DNA of 64,000 nucleotides from an uncultured Methanomethylovorans sp. (GCF_963678545.1 NZ_OY782870.1:1178001-1242000); one strand, 5' to 3'. Counted from the first letter of the stretch, positions 18,183-26,688 are shown. Numbers and translations are program-made. Notes: generated by a model not told the origin, from the letters alone.

Positions 18183-18368
18183 ATGGCAGATCAGGTTTGT
18201 AGGGAATGCCACAGGATAGTTACAGGTCAAACATGCCTAATATGCAGTTCCAGCAATCTTAGCAGTGATTGGAGCGGCATGGTTATTATTGTAGATCCCG
18301 AAAATTCCGAAATAGCCCAGAAAATGGAGATAAAAGTAGCCGATCGATATGCACTGAAGGTGCGTTAA
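18183..18368 (+). CDS. spt4: transcription elongation factor Spt4 (RpoE'')
   Basis: Small zinc protein (61 residues) that pairs with Spt5/NusG to promote RNA polymerase processivity. Four cysteines form the zinc site: CRECHRI at residues 6-9 and CLICSSSNLSSDWSG near 19-22. The fold continues with VIIVDPENSEIAQKM and ends ADRYALKVR, all typical. It starts two bases after rpo7 and its stop abuts the next gene, indicating a tight operon. Confidence 0.96.
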   Translation: MADQVCRECHRIVTGQTCLICSSSNLSSDWSGMVIIVDPENSEIAQKMEIKVADRYALKVR

Positions 18369-18950
18369 TTGGTAAAAACAATTCACCTCCCGGAAGAATT
18401 GCGTCCTTTGTTAAGGAAAACCTTTGGTGTCCTTTACACGGGTGTAGGGGATGACACCATTCAGAAGCTTTCCAAAGACTTGGGGAGCCCCACAAAACTT
18501 ATATCGGTGGGTGATGTTACTACATTCCACTTGCTCAATTCAAATATTATTCCGGACATCCTTATCGTTGATGACCGGACAAAACGCGGGCCTGCGTCAG
18601 CCAGCGTAGTAGTAGGCACAAAGCATACAGGGTTTAGTGAAATATTCGTGGATAATCCTCCAGGGGTCATAACCGAGGATTTGATCGATGTGGTTCATGA
18701 CGCAATAAAATCAGAGGACCATGTGCGAATATTCGTGCGCGGCGAAGAGGACCTTGCGGCATTGCCTGCAATCCTACTGGCACCCGAAGGTTCGGTTGTG
18801 CTATATGGGCAACCGGATGAAGGTGTGGTGTTTGTCAATATCACAAAATCCAAAAAGGAAGAGATCCTTGACCTGCTTGATAGAATAATTGGCGGGCAGG
18901 AAGATAGGAACAATATGATAGATATTCGGAGGAAATTCAATGGATATTAA
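18369..18950 (+). CDS. GTP-dependent dephospho-CoA kinase (DUF359)
   Basis: Archaeal enzyme family DUF359/COG1909, shown in Thermococcus to phosphorylate dephospho-CoA using GTP, the last step of CoA synthesis. The 193-residue protein has the family signatures [42 protein letters not shown], the acidic [14 protein letters not shown], and [15 protein letters not shown]. Translation begins at TTG immediately after the spt4 stop; no better start is present. It ends with an 11-base overlap into rps24e. Thus CoA synthesis in this genome is split between the left edge of the window and this information-processing operon. Confidence 0.92.
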   Translation: MVKTIHLPEELRPLLRKTFGVLYTGVGDDTIQKLSKDLGSPTKLISVGDVTTFHLLNSNIIPDILIVDDRTKRGPASASVVVGTKHTGFSEIFVDNPPGVITEDLIDVVHDAIKSEDHVRIFVRGEEDLAALPAILLAPEGSVVLYGQPDEGVVFVNITKSKKEEILDLLDRIIGGQEDRNNMIDIRRKFNGY

Positions 18951-19254
18951 GATTATTGAGGATAAGAATAATGTACTTCTAAAAAGGCGTGAGCTTAAGT
19001 TCGAGGTAACCTTTGAAGGGCCCACTCCTACAAGAATGGATGTAAAGAATAAAATGGCTGCATTACTGAACGTACCACTGGAACTTGTGGTCATCCAGAG
19101 GATGAAGAACGATTTCGGTAGACAGTTGGTAAATGGATATGCAAAGATCTATGAGGATGCTGCCCGCATGAAGCAGGTAGAAAAGGATTATGTCCTTGAG
19201 AGGAACAAGTTGCCTGAGGCACCAGAGGAACAGGCAGAAGCAGTTCAAGAATAA
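18940..19254 (+). CDS. rps24e: small ribosomal subunit protein eS24
   Basis: Ribosomal protein of the archaeal and eukaryotic small subunit, 104 residues. The characteristic start [20 protein letters not shown] and the segments [17 protein letters not shown] and [24 protein letters not shown] are conserved. The C-terminal 20 residues ([13 protein letters not shown]) form an acidic tail. The gene overlaps the dephospho-CoA kinase gene and is followed 12 bases later by rps27ae. GGAGG before the ATG is read within the upstream gene. Confidence 0.96.
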   Translation: MDIKIIEDKNNVLLKRRELKFEVTFEGPTPTRMDVKNKMAALLNVPLELVVIQRMKNDFGRQLVNGYAKIYEDAARMKQVEKDYVLERNKLPEAPEEQAEAVQE

Positions 19255-19266
19255 GTAGGTGTAACA

Positions 19267-19416
19267 ATGGCAGTAAAAGATTATTACAAGGTCAGCGGCG
19301 ACAAACTAGAAAGGACACACCAGGCCTGCCCCAGATGCGGAGAAGGTGTATTCCTTGCTGAACACAAGGACAGGCGTACCTGCGGCAAATGCGGCTACAC
19401 CGAGTTCAAGAAATAA
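19267..19416 (+). CDS. rps27ae: small ribosomal subunit protein eS31 (S27ae)
   Basis: A 49-residue zinc-ribbon ribosomal protein. The translation begins [19 protein letters not shown] and contains the two Cys pairs CPRCGEG and CGKCGYTEF that bind zinc. AGGTG lies before the ATG. It is the last gene of the aIF2-gamma set and is followed by a T-rich stretch. It is too short for most simple ORF listings but the family match is unmistakable. Confidence 0.96.
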   Translation: MAVKDYYKVSGDKLERTHQACPRCGEGVFLAEHKDRRTCGKCGYTEFKK

Positions 19417-19430
19417 ATTTTAATTTCATC

Positions 19431-19455
19431 TTTATTTTTCTTTTTTTAATTTTTA
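19431..19455 (+). terminator. T-rich terminator after rps27ae
   Basis: Runs of T including seven in a row follow the rps27ae stop within 15-40 bases, without a strong hairpin. Archaeal RNA polymerase terminates at such U-tracts, and the next promoter-like element lies about 50 bases further on. Confidence 0.6.
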
Positions 19456-19506
19456 TGCAACCTCATCCTGAGCTTCAGCTGCATCTATTTTCACACAGAA
19501 TAGTTA

Positions 19507-19520
19507 CGAAAAGTTTATAT
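19507..19520 (+). promoter_or_regulatory. BRE/TATA-like promoter of the first CobN-like gene
   Basis: CGAAAAGTTTATAT combines a purine-rich BRE with a TTTATAT box. Archaeal spacing would place transcription start near 19543, giving a 5' leader of about 295 bases, unusually long for an archaeal message and consistent with RNA-level control. Confidence 0.5.
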
Positions 19521-19641
19521 TCGGAATCTGCGTACCTATTGCATGATAGGCAATGTACTAACAATTAAAGCCAGCAAACATATGTACATGCTGCCTTAGG
19601 CAATAATCGTAGTGCAATCTTATCTGCTTTAAGGTGGTACA

Positions 19642-19713
19642 ATGATAAATACAAGCAAAAAGATGACAAAACCTCCAACCTATCCAAACTCACTACGCTT
19701 TTCTATTGTCTAA
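19642..19713 (+). CDS. possible 23-codon upstream ORF in the long leader
   Basis: An ATG four bases after AAGGTGG opens a short frame encoding MINTSKKMTKPPTYPNSLRF plus three residues before TAA. It lies inside the predicted leader of the first CobN-like gene, 66 bases before the conserved stem-loop. The good ribosome-binding site is the only evidence for translation; no homologue is recognised, and it could equally be chance. If translated it could act as a leader peptide. Confidence 0.25.
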   Translation: MINTSKKMTKPPTYPNSLRFSIV

Positions 19714-19776
19714 ACATGCTTAGATTTTTCAAGTACCTCTTATTGCGAATCGAGAGATAAATGAAAAAAGATGTGT

Positions 19777-19838
19777 AAGCACTCCTGCCCGCCGCCAAGC
19801 AAGAACAGGAGTACTTTGCATATTATCGGGGAGATAAC
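19777..19838 (+). promoter_or_regulatory. two-hairpin cis-regulatory RNA element, copy 1
   Basis: First stem: AAGCACTCCTG (19777-19787) pairs with CAGGAGTACTT (19806-19816), ten of eleven positions. Its loop carries CCGCCGCCAAGCAA (19789-19802), identical in copy 2. A second hairpin (TTATC-GGGGA-GATAA, 19823-19837) places the Shine-Dalgarno purines in its loop, one base before the ATG. Loop bases CCCG (19788-19791) can also pair with CGGG (19827-19830), a possible pseudoknot. The geometry suggests control of translation initiation. It lacks the conserved core of known cobalamin riboswitches. Confidence 0.65.
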
Positions 19839-22800
19839 ATGCGACAAAAATATCTATCAACATTAATTATAAGCATTTTGTTGCTGGTGCTAATGACAAC
19901 GGTTACATCAGCAGCTGGAGATAAGATCAATATCACTTACGTGGCTTATGCTCCAAGCGATGCCATGGAACAAGCCAGCCAGACAAATCAGTATAGTGGA
20001 TTCATAGATTATACTTATATCAATGCATACAATGCATCCTATTATGCAAGTGATGATCTATTAGCTGCAGCTGAAAGTGGGTTTTTGGAAAAACAGGATG
20101 TCATCCTATTCGATATGGTTGGCAGCAATGTCTACAAAACAAAAAGTGACATCATAGACAATACTCTAAAAGCAGCACATGACAGTGGAACATCATTACT
20201 TAGCATAAATGGGGTCAGCAGTACACCTTCGTATTTTGACTACGCTTCTGACGCCAAGGCTAACGATCCCCTCTGCTATTATTACAACAACATGAGCATA
20301 ACCGGAGATGGCCTTAAGAGTGCCGAAAACCTGCTCATATATCTTGCAACAGGGTACGGTAGCCTTTCTGAGGTCACAGGTGGTAGTGGAAGCAGCACAT
20401 CTGATAATAGTTCAACCGGAGGCAGTTCAATTGGTAGTGGCGATGTGAAGTTCCTGTTCATACTGGGTACAGATATTAATACTGCTGCTCTTAATACTGC
20501 TGCAGCAGCACCGGATATTTCTTCACAATTAGGCATAACGGTTATCAATAAGGATCAAACACTAGCACAGGATTTTGACTTCTCAGAATACTCAATGATA
20601 TTCATTGAATCACAGCCTCAAACCACGATTGGAAATTGGAATGCCAGTATAAATGCTGCCAAAGCCAATGGTGCTATGGTCATAGGTTACAATCTCTCTT
20701 CCAACATCACTCTGCCAAATGTAGACCTCTATTCTGCTAATTACACTGATATCGAAAGATACTGGGTGCAGGGTGGAGAAACCAATATGGGTAGCATGCT
20801 CAAGTTCATGGGTCAGAAGTTCGCAGGTGCTTTTGCAGGGGAGACTCTTGCACAACCTGAAATACTGCGGCCCAAAACCAATATTACCTACATCACCAAC
20901 TCACAGACCAACATTTATTACCTGAATAATGTTCTTTCGGAAAGAAGCATTATCAGTGATCTTTTCAATGTCAAAGTGATCAATGGCATGAGTGGCAAAA
21001 ATGTTGCTGCAAATCTGTCTGGTCTCTCTCATCAGGATGTTATTCTACTTTACATGATCGGCTACAACGAATTGCCGGAGTTTAAGGGTATACTGCTTAG
21101 TGCCAAAGCCAGCGGTACACAAATAGGACTTGTTGCCACAAGCGATGTTTATGGAATGGCCACTGTAAATATGGAAGAACTTCCATACAGTCCCATCAAA
21201 CCGTACATTTACAGAGATGGTTATACTAATATGGAGAATTTTGTCCGTGCCATCGGAGCAGTATTCGAAAATTCATATATTGAATATTCTCCTGCAGTAG
21301 CTCCATCAATACCTGATCATGGTATATATCATCCCGATGCTTATCCACAGGTTTTTGCAAACAGTACCGAGTATCTTGAATGGTATGCGGATCACGGTTA
21401 CAATGCTTCTGCACCTACCATAGGCCTGATCATGACTAATACGATTTATAAAGACCGTATTTTGCTCTCTACAGAGGATGCTATAATCAGGAATCTTGAA
21501 TCCAAAGGTTACAATGTGATCTGTGCAACTTATAAAGTAGCTACAGAAGATGTGGATTATTTCACCAAAGATGATGAAGTACTTGTGGATTCTATAATCT
21601 CCTTGAAAGGATTCACACTAAATTATGGAAACCAGGAGCAAGGTGTTGAGTACTTGAAAAAGTACAATGTTCCTGTACTTAAAGGAGTGGAGGATGCGTC
21701 TCAGTCTACAGATGAGTTCAATGAAAGTGAACGCGGGCTTGGGCTTATCATGGTTCCGTCCTCAGTTATCCAGCCAGAGATCGATGGATGTATAGATTAT
21801 ATCTGGGTAGCAGGTTACGTTCAGGACCCGGAAACACAGCAATATTACTATGCACCGCATCCTGATCAGGTTGACTGGTTATGCAATCGGGCCATCTCAT
21901 GGACAGAACTTGGAAGAACCAATAACTCTGACAAGAAGGTTACTATAATGTACTGGAACCATGAAGGGGGTAAGAATGATATTGGAGGCAGCTACCTTGA
22001 TATTGGCTCAAGTTTTACAATAATGCTTGAACAGATGCGTGCAGAAGGCTATAACGTAGGAAACGGTACCATTCCAAATAGTAGTCAGTTCATGGATCTG
22101 TTCATAACAAGCAGGAATGTTGGTGCATGGGCACCGGGAGAACTTCAGAAGGTTGTAGATTCCGGCATGGTAACTCTCTTGCCTGTAGATGAGTACCTTG
22201 ATTGGTATAACACACTGCCTGAAAGTGTACGCAAGGGAGTTGAAGATACATGGGGCAAAGCACCCGGCGATATCATGGTCTACAACAACAATTTCGTAAT
22301 ACCAACAGTGCAGTTTGGAAATGTCAATTTCATTCCACAGCCGTCCAAAGCCGTGCTTTCAGATGAGTCTTTGATCTACCATAATTCTTCAATCCCACCG
22401 ACACACCAGTATCTTGCGACATATTTCTGGATAAACAAGGTGTATGACGCCGATGCAATTATCCACTTCGGCACACACGGCTCTCAGGAATGGCTTGCAG
22501 GAAAGGAACTTGGTCTTTCAAGGTATGACTATCCGGCTCTGATGGTGGACGATACTCCTGTTATCTATCCGTACATCATGGATAACGTTGGAGAAGGAAC
22601 ACAGGCCAAACGTCGTGGTAATGCAGTACTAATTGATTACCTCACACCACCTATAGTAGCTGCTGGTATCTATGGAGACCTTGCTACACTGGATGAGAAA
22701 ATCACGAACTATCGAGCCTCTGCAAGTGAAAACGACACTGGTATGATGGCACTCTATCGTAACAGTACCATTCAGTTCTATGAGAATCTCTCATTACAGA

Positions 22801-24998
22801 ATGACCTGGAAGTAACTCCGGATGAACTTCGCTCAATGTCAGAGGCCGAATTTGAAGATTTCATAGGTAATACTGTTCATGAGTATCTCGATCAACTACA
22901 GTCTACACTGATGCCCTATGGAGTTCATACTTTTGGTGTTGCACCGGAGGGTGAGAAGCTTGTATGTATGGTTAAATCAATGCTCCGAAGTGATTTTGTA
23001 GAACATATATATACTGTCCTACCAAAGGAAAGGGGTGTTGAGGATGATTGGGCAGATCAGGCTGAAGCATGTGCAATGGATCTTTTGAATGCTACACTGC
23101 TTAACAGCACAAACGTCTCAACTGCCCAGCTTGATATTCTTGGCCTGACTGATGATAACATTACTCAGGATCTTAATTTGGGATTGGAATATGCAGATAA
23201 GCTAAGTCAGACAACCCGTGAAATCAACCAGACACTACGTGCACTTGATGCAGAATACATCGAACCTGGGCCTGGAAACGATCCCATACGTAATCCTGAA
23301 GCATTACCCACCGGAAGGAACTTCTACAGTTTTGATCAGAGAAAGTTCCCTGACGAAGAGACCACTGCAATGGGAGCTATACTTGCAGATCAGCTGGCAG
23401 AGGATTACTACAACAGCCACAATGGTACGTACCCAGAAAAAGTCTCGTATACTCTCTGGGCCATGGAAACGATGCGTCATCATGGACTCATGGAAGCTCA
23501 GATTTTCTCTTTACTTGGTGTAGAGCCTGTAAGGAACAATGGAGTTCTTACTGGTTTTACAGTCATTCCTGTTGAAGAGATGACTCATCCAAGGATAGAT
23601 GTCCTCATTCAGTCTTCTGGCATGTACCGGGATACTTTCCCCTATCAGCTTGCTCTCATAGACACTGCCATCAGGACAGTTGCAGAACTCAATGAGACAA
23701 ACGAGACCAACTATGTGAAATGGAATTCCCTTAAGATGAAGAACGAGCTTCTTGCTAACGGTTACAACAACAGCACCGCTGATTACCTTTCAAAATGCAG
23801 GATATTCAGTGAGGCAGTCGGAGATTATGGTAACGGTATGTCCGATGCTATAGCTGCAAGTGACACATGGGAAAATGAAACAAAACTTGCTGATCTATTC
23901 ATATCAAAGACATCTTACGTATATGGGCAGGATCTCAGTGGTAATGGTCTATGGGGTGATTGCTATGAAGACTTGCTTACAATGAACCTTATAGATATAG
24001 ATGCTTCCATACATAGTGATTCTTCAAACCTGTTCGGTATAATGGATGGTGATGATTATTACGGTTATCTGGGAGGTATCGGTTTGACAGTGAGGGTACT
24101 GACAGGAGAAACTCCTGAGATGTACATAGCTAGTCTGGAAAATGTGGATAATCCAGAGATCATCTCTTTGAAAGAGGCTTTGAGGACGGAGTTGCGTGCA
24201 CGTTACTTCAATCCACAATGGATAACCGGAATGATGGAAGCTGACTACGCAGGTGCGCGGCAGATGATGAAAACCGCGGAATATATGTGGGGCTGGGATG
24301 TGACTAATCCAGATCTAGTCACAGACTCTGATTGGAATGAGATGTACGAGATCTACGTCAATGATAAGTATGACCTTGGATTGGATGAGTTCCTGAAGAC
24401 AGAAAACCCCTATCAATATCAGTCTATAACAGCAAGGATGCTTGAAACAGTAAGGAAAGACTATTGGGATGCATCCGATGAGGTAGTCCAGAACTTAGTG
24501 AAAGAATATGTAGAATCTGTAGTCGAAGACGGGGTTACTTGCTGCCATCACACTTGTGGCAACCCTTCACTTGATGAATACATACAAGGTGTCATGTCTG
24601 TCCCGGGTGTTGTAGACGAAGAAACTGCCGCAGAATACAAGAAACTCATGGAAGAAGCCACCACTGCGACTGAGACTAAAAGCAGTTCCAGTCACAGTAG
24701 CAGCAGTTCCAATGATAAGGAACTGGAAATTACCAACCAGGCCACAAGTTCTGGATTAAACCAGACAACTAATTCACAGGCGGGTGCAGGTTCTGATCTT
24801 AGTAAGCAGGCACCGGAAACCTCCAAATCTACTCAAGAGAATTATGTAGAAGGCTATGAAATGACAAAGGAGACTGTGTCCCAACCTGAGAGTAACAGCA
24901 GTCCTACATTCTCAAGTTCAGATTTAGTTGCTTTTGTATTAGTCGCAGGTGCCGCAGGAGCAGTATTCCTTGGGTTTATGAGAAAGAAGAAAATGTAA
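19839..24998 (+). CDS. secreted, membrane-anchored CobN-like (cobaltochelatase large subunit-like) protein 1
   Basis: Protein of 1,719 residues homologous to CobN/ChlH, the large subunit of cobalt and magnesium chelatases, but exported. Residues 1-26 form a signal peptide ending TSAAG. Three Rossmann-like N-terminal modules follow (about 30-170, 205-340, 345-490). The CobN core (about 510-1590) has NHEGGKNDIGGSYLDIG, FGTHGSQEWLAGKELG (His876, His880) and DNVGEGTQAKRRGNA, and ends with a metal-binding-like TCCHHTCGNP (Cys1568-Cys1573). A Ser/Asn-rich linker and a helix with basic tail (FLGFMRKKKM) anchor it. Many Asn-X-Ser/Thr sites fit a glycosylated surface protein. Without cytosolic ATP or CobS/CobT partners, classical chelation is unlikely; capture of a metal or tetrapyrrole is inferred. 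It is paralogous to the gene at 27157. Confidence 0.88.
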   Translation: MRQKYLSTLIISILLLVLMTTVTSAAGDKINITYVAYAPSDAMEQASQTNQYSGFIDYTYINAYNASYYASDDLLAAAESGFLEKQDVILFDMVGSNVYKTKSDIIDNTLKAAHDSGTSLLSINGVSSTPSYFDYASDAKANDPLCYYYNNMSITGDGLKSAENLLIYLATGYGSLSEVTGGSGSSTSDNSSTGGSSIGSGDVKFLFILGTDINTAALNTAAAAPDISSQLGITVINKDQTLAQDFDFSEYSMIFIESQPQTTIGNWNASINAAKANGAMVIGYNLSSNITLPNVDLYSANYTDIERYWVQGGETNMGSMLKFMGQKFAGAFAGETLAQPEILRPKTNITYITNSQTNIYYLNNVLSERSIISDLFNVKVINGMSGKNVAANLSGLSHQDVILLYMIGYNELPEFKGILLSAKASGTQIGLVATSDVYGMATVNMEELPYSPIKPYIYRDGYTNMENFVRAIGAVFENSYIEYSPAVAPSIPDHGIYHPDAYPQVFANSTEYLEWYADHGYNASAPTIGLIMTNTIYKDRILLSTEDAIIRNLESKGYNVICATYKVATEDVDYFTKDDEVLVDSIISLKGFTLNYGNQEQGVEYLKKYNVPVLKGVEDASQSTDEFNESERGLGLIMVPSSVIQPEIDGCIDYIWVAGYVQDPETQQYYYAPHPDQVDWLCNRAISWTELGRTNNSDKKVTIMYWNHEGGKNDIGGSYLDIGSSFTIMLEQMRAEGYNVGNGTIPNSSQFMDLFITSRNVGAWAPGELQKVVDSGMVTLLPVDEYLDWYNTLPESVRKGVEDTWGKAPGDIMVYNNNFVIPTVQFGNVNFIPQPSKAVLSDESLIYHNSSIPPTHQYLATYFWINKVYDADAIIHFGTHGSQEWLAGKELGLSRYDYPALMVDDTPVIYPYIMDNVGEGTQAKRRGNAVLIDYLTPPIVAAGIYGDLATLDEKITNYRASASENDTGMMALYRNSTIQFYENLSLQNDLEVTPDELRSMSEAEFEDFIGNTVHEYLDQLQSTLMPYGVHTFGVAPEGEKLVCMVKSMLRSDFVEHIYTVLPKERGVEDDWADQAEACAMDLLNATLLNSTNVSTAQLDILGLTDDNITQDLNLGLEYADKLSQTTREINQTLRALDAEYIEPGPGNDPIRNPEALPTGRNFYSFDQRKFPDEETTAMGAILADQLAEDYYNSHNGTYPEKVSYTLWAMETMRHHGLMEAQIFSLLGVEPVRNNGVLTGFTVIPVEEMTHPRIDVLIQSSGMYRDTFPYQLALIDTAIRTVAELNETNETNYVKWNSLKMKNELLANGYNNSTADYLSKCRIFSEAVGDYGNGMSDAIAASDTWENETKLADLFISKTSYVYGQDLSGNGLWGDCYEDLLTMNLIDIDASIHSDSSNLFGIMDGDDYYGYLGGIGLTVRVLTGETPEMYIASLENVDNPEIISLKEALRTELRARYFNPQWITGMMEADYAGARQMMKTAEYMWGWDVTNPDLVTDSDWNEMYEIYVNDKYDLGLDEFLKTENPYQYQSITARMLETVRKDYWDASDEVVQNLVKEYVESVVEDGVTCCHHTCGNPSLDEYIQGVMSVPGVVDEETAAEYKKLMEEATTATETKSSSSHSSSSSNDKELEITNQATSSGLNQTTNSQAGAGSDLSKQAPETSKSTQENYVEGYEMTKETVSQPESNSSPTFSSSDLVAFVLVAGAAGAVFLGFMRKKKM

Positions 24999-25391
24999 GA
25001 ACACTTAATTTCAGATGGTTTGGACAATCCATGATCTTCTTGCAGAATTAGGATTGTCCGGCTATTTTTTAATTTCCATGTTTTCTGTAACTTCTACTTC
25101 TTTTTCGCATCTATCTTATAAATTTTATCACCATGCCTCAGAATTCTAAATATATTTTAAAGTATCTCTCTACATGCCGATAAATATAAGAAGGCTTAAG
25201 TAGTGCGACTTATTATCTAAAAAGAATACGTATCTTATATCTAAGCATGCATATGATGGCTAATTTCGAACAAACATAATTAATTAATTCTCATATGTCT
25301 GGGTATTAAGCATTGTAAATTGCTTTAAACAAAACACTGGTAATTAAAGCACACAAAGTGTATCGCAAAAAAAGAAATGGGTAGGAGAGAA
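24999..25391. other. intergenic region between CobN-like 1 and the DUF2162 gene
   Basis: Begins with a terminator hairpin (separate entry). The rest is AT-rich. A TATA-like TAAATATAAG follows CCGA at 25177-25190 and may drive the DUF2162-ExbB-DUF2149 genes, with a leader near 190 bases. No copy of the conserved loop sequence of the CobN leaders is present. No ORF is supported. Confidence 0.45.
25022..25070 (+). terminator. hairpin plus T-tract after CobN-like 1
   Basis: GGACAATCC (25022-25030) pairs perfectly with GGATTGTCC (25051-25059) across a 20-base loop, and a run of six T follows. The 9-bp stem and U-tract fit a transcription terminator separating the first CobN-like gene from the downstream membrane-protein genes. 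Confidence 0.65.
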
Positions 25392-26078
25392 ATGAATTCA
25401 GTTTATGCTATTGTTGTTGGTATCCTGTTAGGGATAATGATATTTGCCCTGAAAACAGGTGTAGGGTGCGGTTTTTCCAATATCCGCAGAAGAGATATCT
25501 TGATCATTGCTTCAAGTTATTTTGTCATTTCCGTAATACTTGGCAGCCTGATAGGACTGGTGGATCAATCCAATCTTGATAAAATAACTAGTCTGGGTAT
25601 GACCTTACATGTGATTGTGGCACTGCTCCTTATAGGTGCGGGAATCTACACCCAAAAAAAATGGTCATGCGGCCATGATGTGTCAAAGCGCACTTTCCTT
25701 TTTATCTCAGTACCATGTCCGGTATGTCTTACCGCTCTTTTTCTGTCCTGCATGATACTTGCTTCCACTCTTGCGTGGAGTGGGTTCAGGATCGGAGCCT
25801 TGGTTGGATTTGTCTTTTTTATCACAGTTGTAACTTCAAGCTGGATATTCCGTAAAATGCATCGTACTCCAGAGGACCTTGGGGCTGTGATGATGTTCCT
25901 TGGCATATTCTATTTGCTTGGTTCCATGCTTGTGCCAGCTTACATAAAATCCAAGCAAGTAGCTGCATCTAATATAGGAGGAGAAATTGACTTACTTCCT
26001 CTGTTATTAATGGGAGTTGTTGTTGGTTGTGGATTTTTAATTCATACTTTGAAGGTGAGACAAAATGAGTTTCTTTGA
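25392..26078 (+). CDS. DUF2162 family predicted membrane transporter
   Basis: Polytopic membrane protein of 228 residues with six or seven helices. Recognisable as the methanogen DUF2162 family from GILLGIMIFALKTGVGCGFS at the start, the cysteine-containing loop PCPVCLTALFLSCMI around residues 110-124, and the final LLMGVVVGCGFLIH. The paired small residues and the CPVC motif recall LysE/CcdA-like transporters, but substrate is unknown. I start it at MNSVYAIVV, where GGAG lies four bases upstream; an ATG five codons earlier overlaps that site. It overlaps the ExbB-like gene by 14 bases, so both are made together. Context with CobN-like proteins suggests metal or tetrapyrrole transport; that is inference. 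Confidence 0.82.
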   Translation: MNSVYAIVVGILLGIMIFALKTGVGCGFSNIRRRDILIIASSYFVISVILGSLIGLVDQSNLDKITSLGMTLHVIVALLLIGAGIYTQKKWSCGHDVSKRTFLFISVPCPVCLTALFLSCMILASTLAWSGFRIGALVGFVFFITVVTSSWIFRKMHRTPEDLGAVMMFLGIFYLLGSMLVPAYIKSKQVAASNIGGEIDLLPLLLMGVVVGCGFLIHTLKVRQNEFL

Positions 26079-26688
26079 TGTAACAAACAATATAATGAAT
26101 ACTATTTCAAATTCATTACTATTTCCAGTAATTTTCGTGTTGGTATTGTTATCTTTTGTAGCCTTACTCTTAGTAGGAGAGTTTCTTTCAGAATATGCAA
26201 AGAGAAATAGGGATGTTAAAAATCTCGAAAGTACATGTTCTGAAGTGCAGAACAATGTACAGCATGCCAATTACAAAGCAGCAGCAGATGCTCTAAGAAG
26301 GATTAAGCAAAACTTCATTGTAACAAACTTTGCGCATGCTGCAGCTGAACATATGGAAAAAAACAGAATTGCTGCCATAGAATGGCTTTCACAGGAATAT
26401 GAGATCAAGATGGCAAAGAAACTTGAGTTTACTCGTATCATCACAACCATCGGTCCAATGTTAGGACTTATGGGTACTCTCATTCCTATGGGACCTGCAC
26501 TTGTGGCTCTAGCAGGAGGGGATCTATTAACCCTGGCTCATAATCTGATGATAGCTTTTGCAACTACAGTTGTCGGGATTTTTGTCAGTGGTATCGCTTA
26601 TATCTTGACTCAAATACGAAAGAGGTGGTATTGGCAGGATATGGCGGATATTGATTACATCCTTGATACTATTGAGGTAAAAGCATGA
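26065..26688 (+). CDS. MotA/TolQ/ExbB-type proton channel subunit
   Basis: A 207-residue homologue of ExbB/TolQ, the proton channel that energises TonB- or Tol-type systems. One helix lies near residues 17-40 (PVIFVLVLLSFVALLLVGEF). A charged cytoplasmic helical region follows (about 45-125). Two helices then carry the family signature TIGPMLGLMGTLIPMGPALV and MIAFATTVVGIFVSGIAYIL, ending in a basic amphipathic tail. GGTGAG precedes the ATG. It overlaps the DUF2162 gene upstream and DUF2149 downstream (ATGA), which indicates stoichiometric expression with the latter. Archaea have no outer membrane, so the energised partner must lie in the membrane or the S-layer space. Confidence 0.9.
   Translation: MSFFDVTNNIMNTISNSLLFPVIFVLVLLSFVALLLVGEFLSEYAKRNRDVKNLESTCSEVQNNVQHANYKAAADALRRIKQNFIVTNFAHAAAEHMEKNRIAAIEWLSQEYEIKMAKKLEFTRIITTIGPMLGLMGTLIPMGPALVALAGGDLLTLAHNLMIAFATTVVGIFVSGIAYILTQIRKRWYWQDMADIDYILDTIEVKA

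Noticed and set aside
19777..19838. Cobalamin riboswitch upstream of CobN-like 1
   Set aside because: The conserved B12-box and core segments of that class are not present; the element is much shorter and its loop sequence is different.
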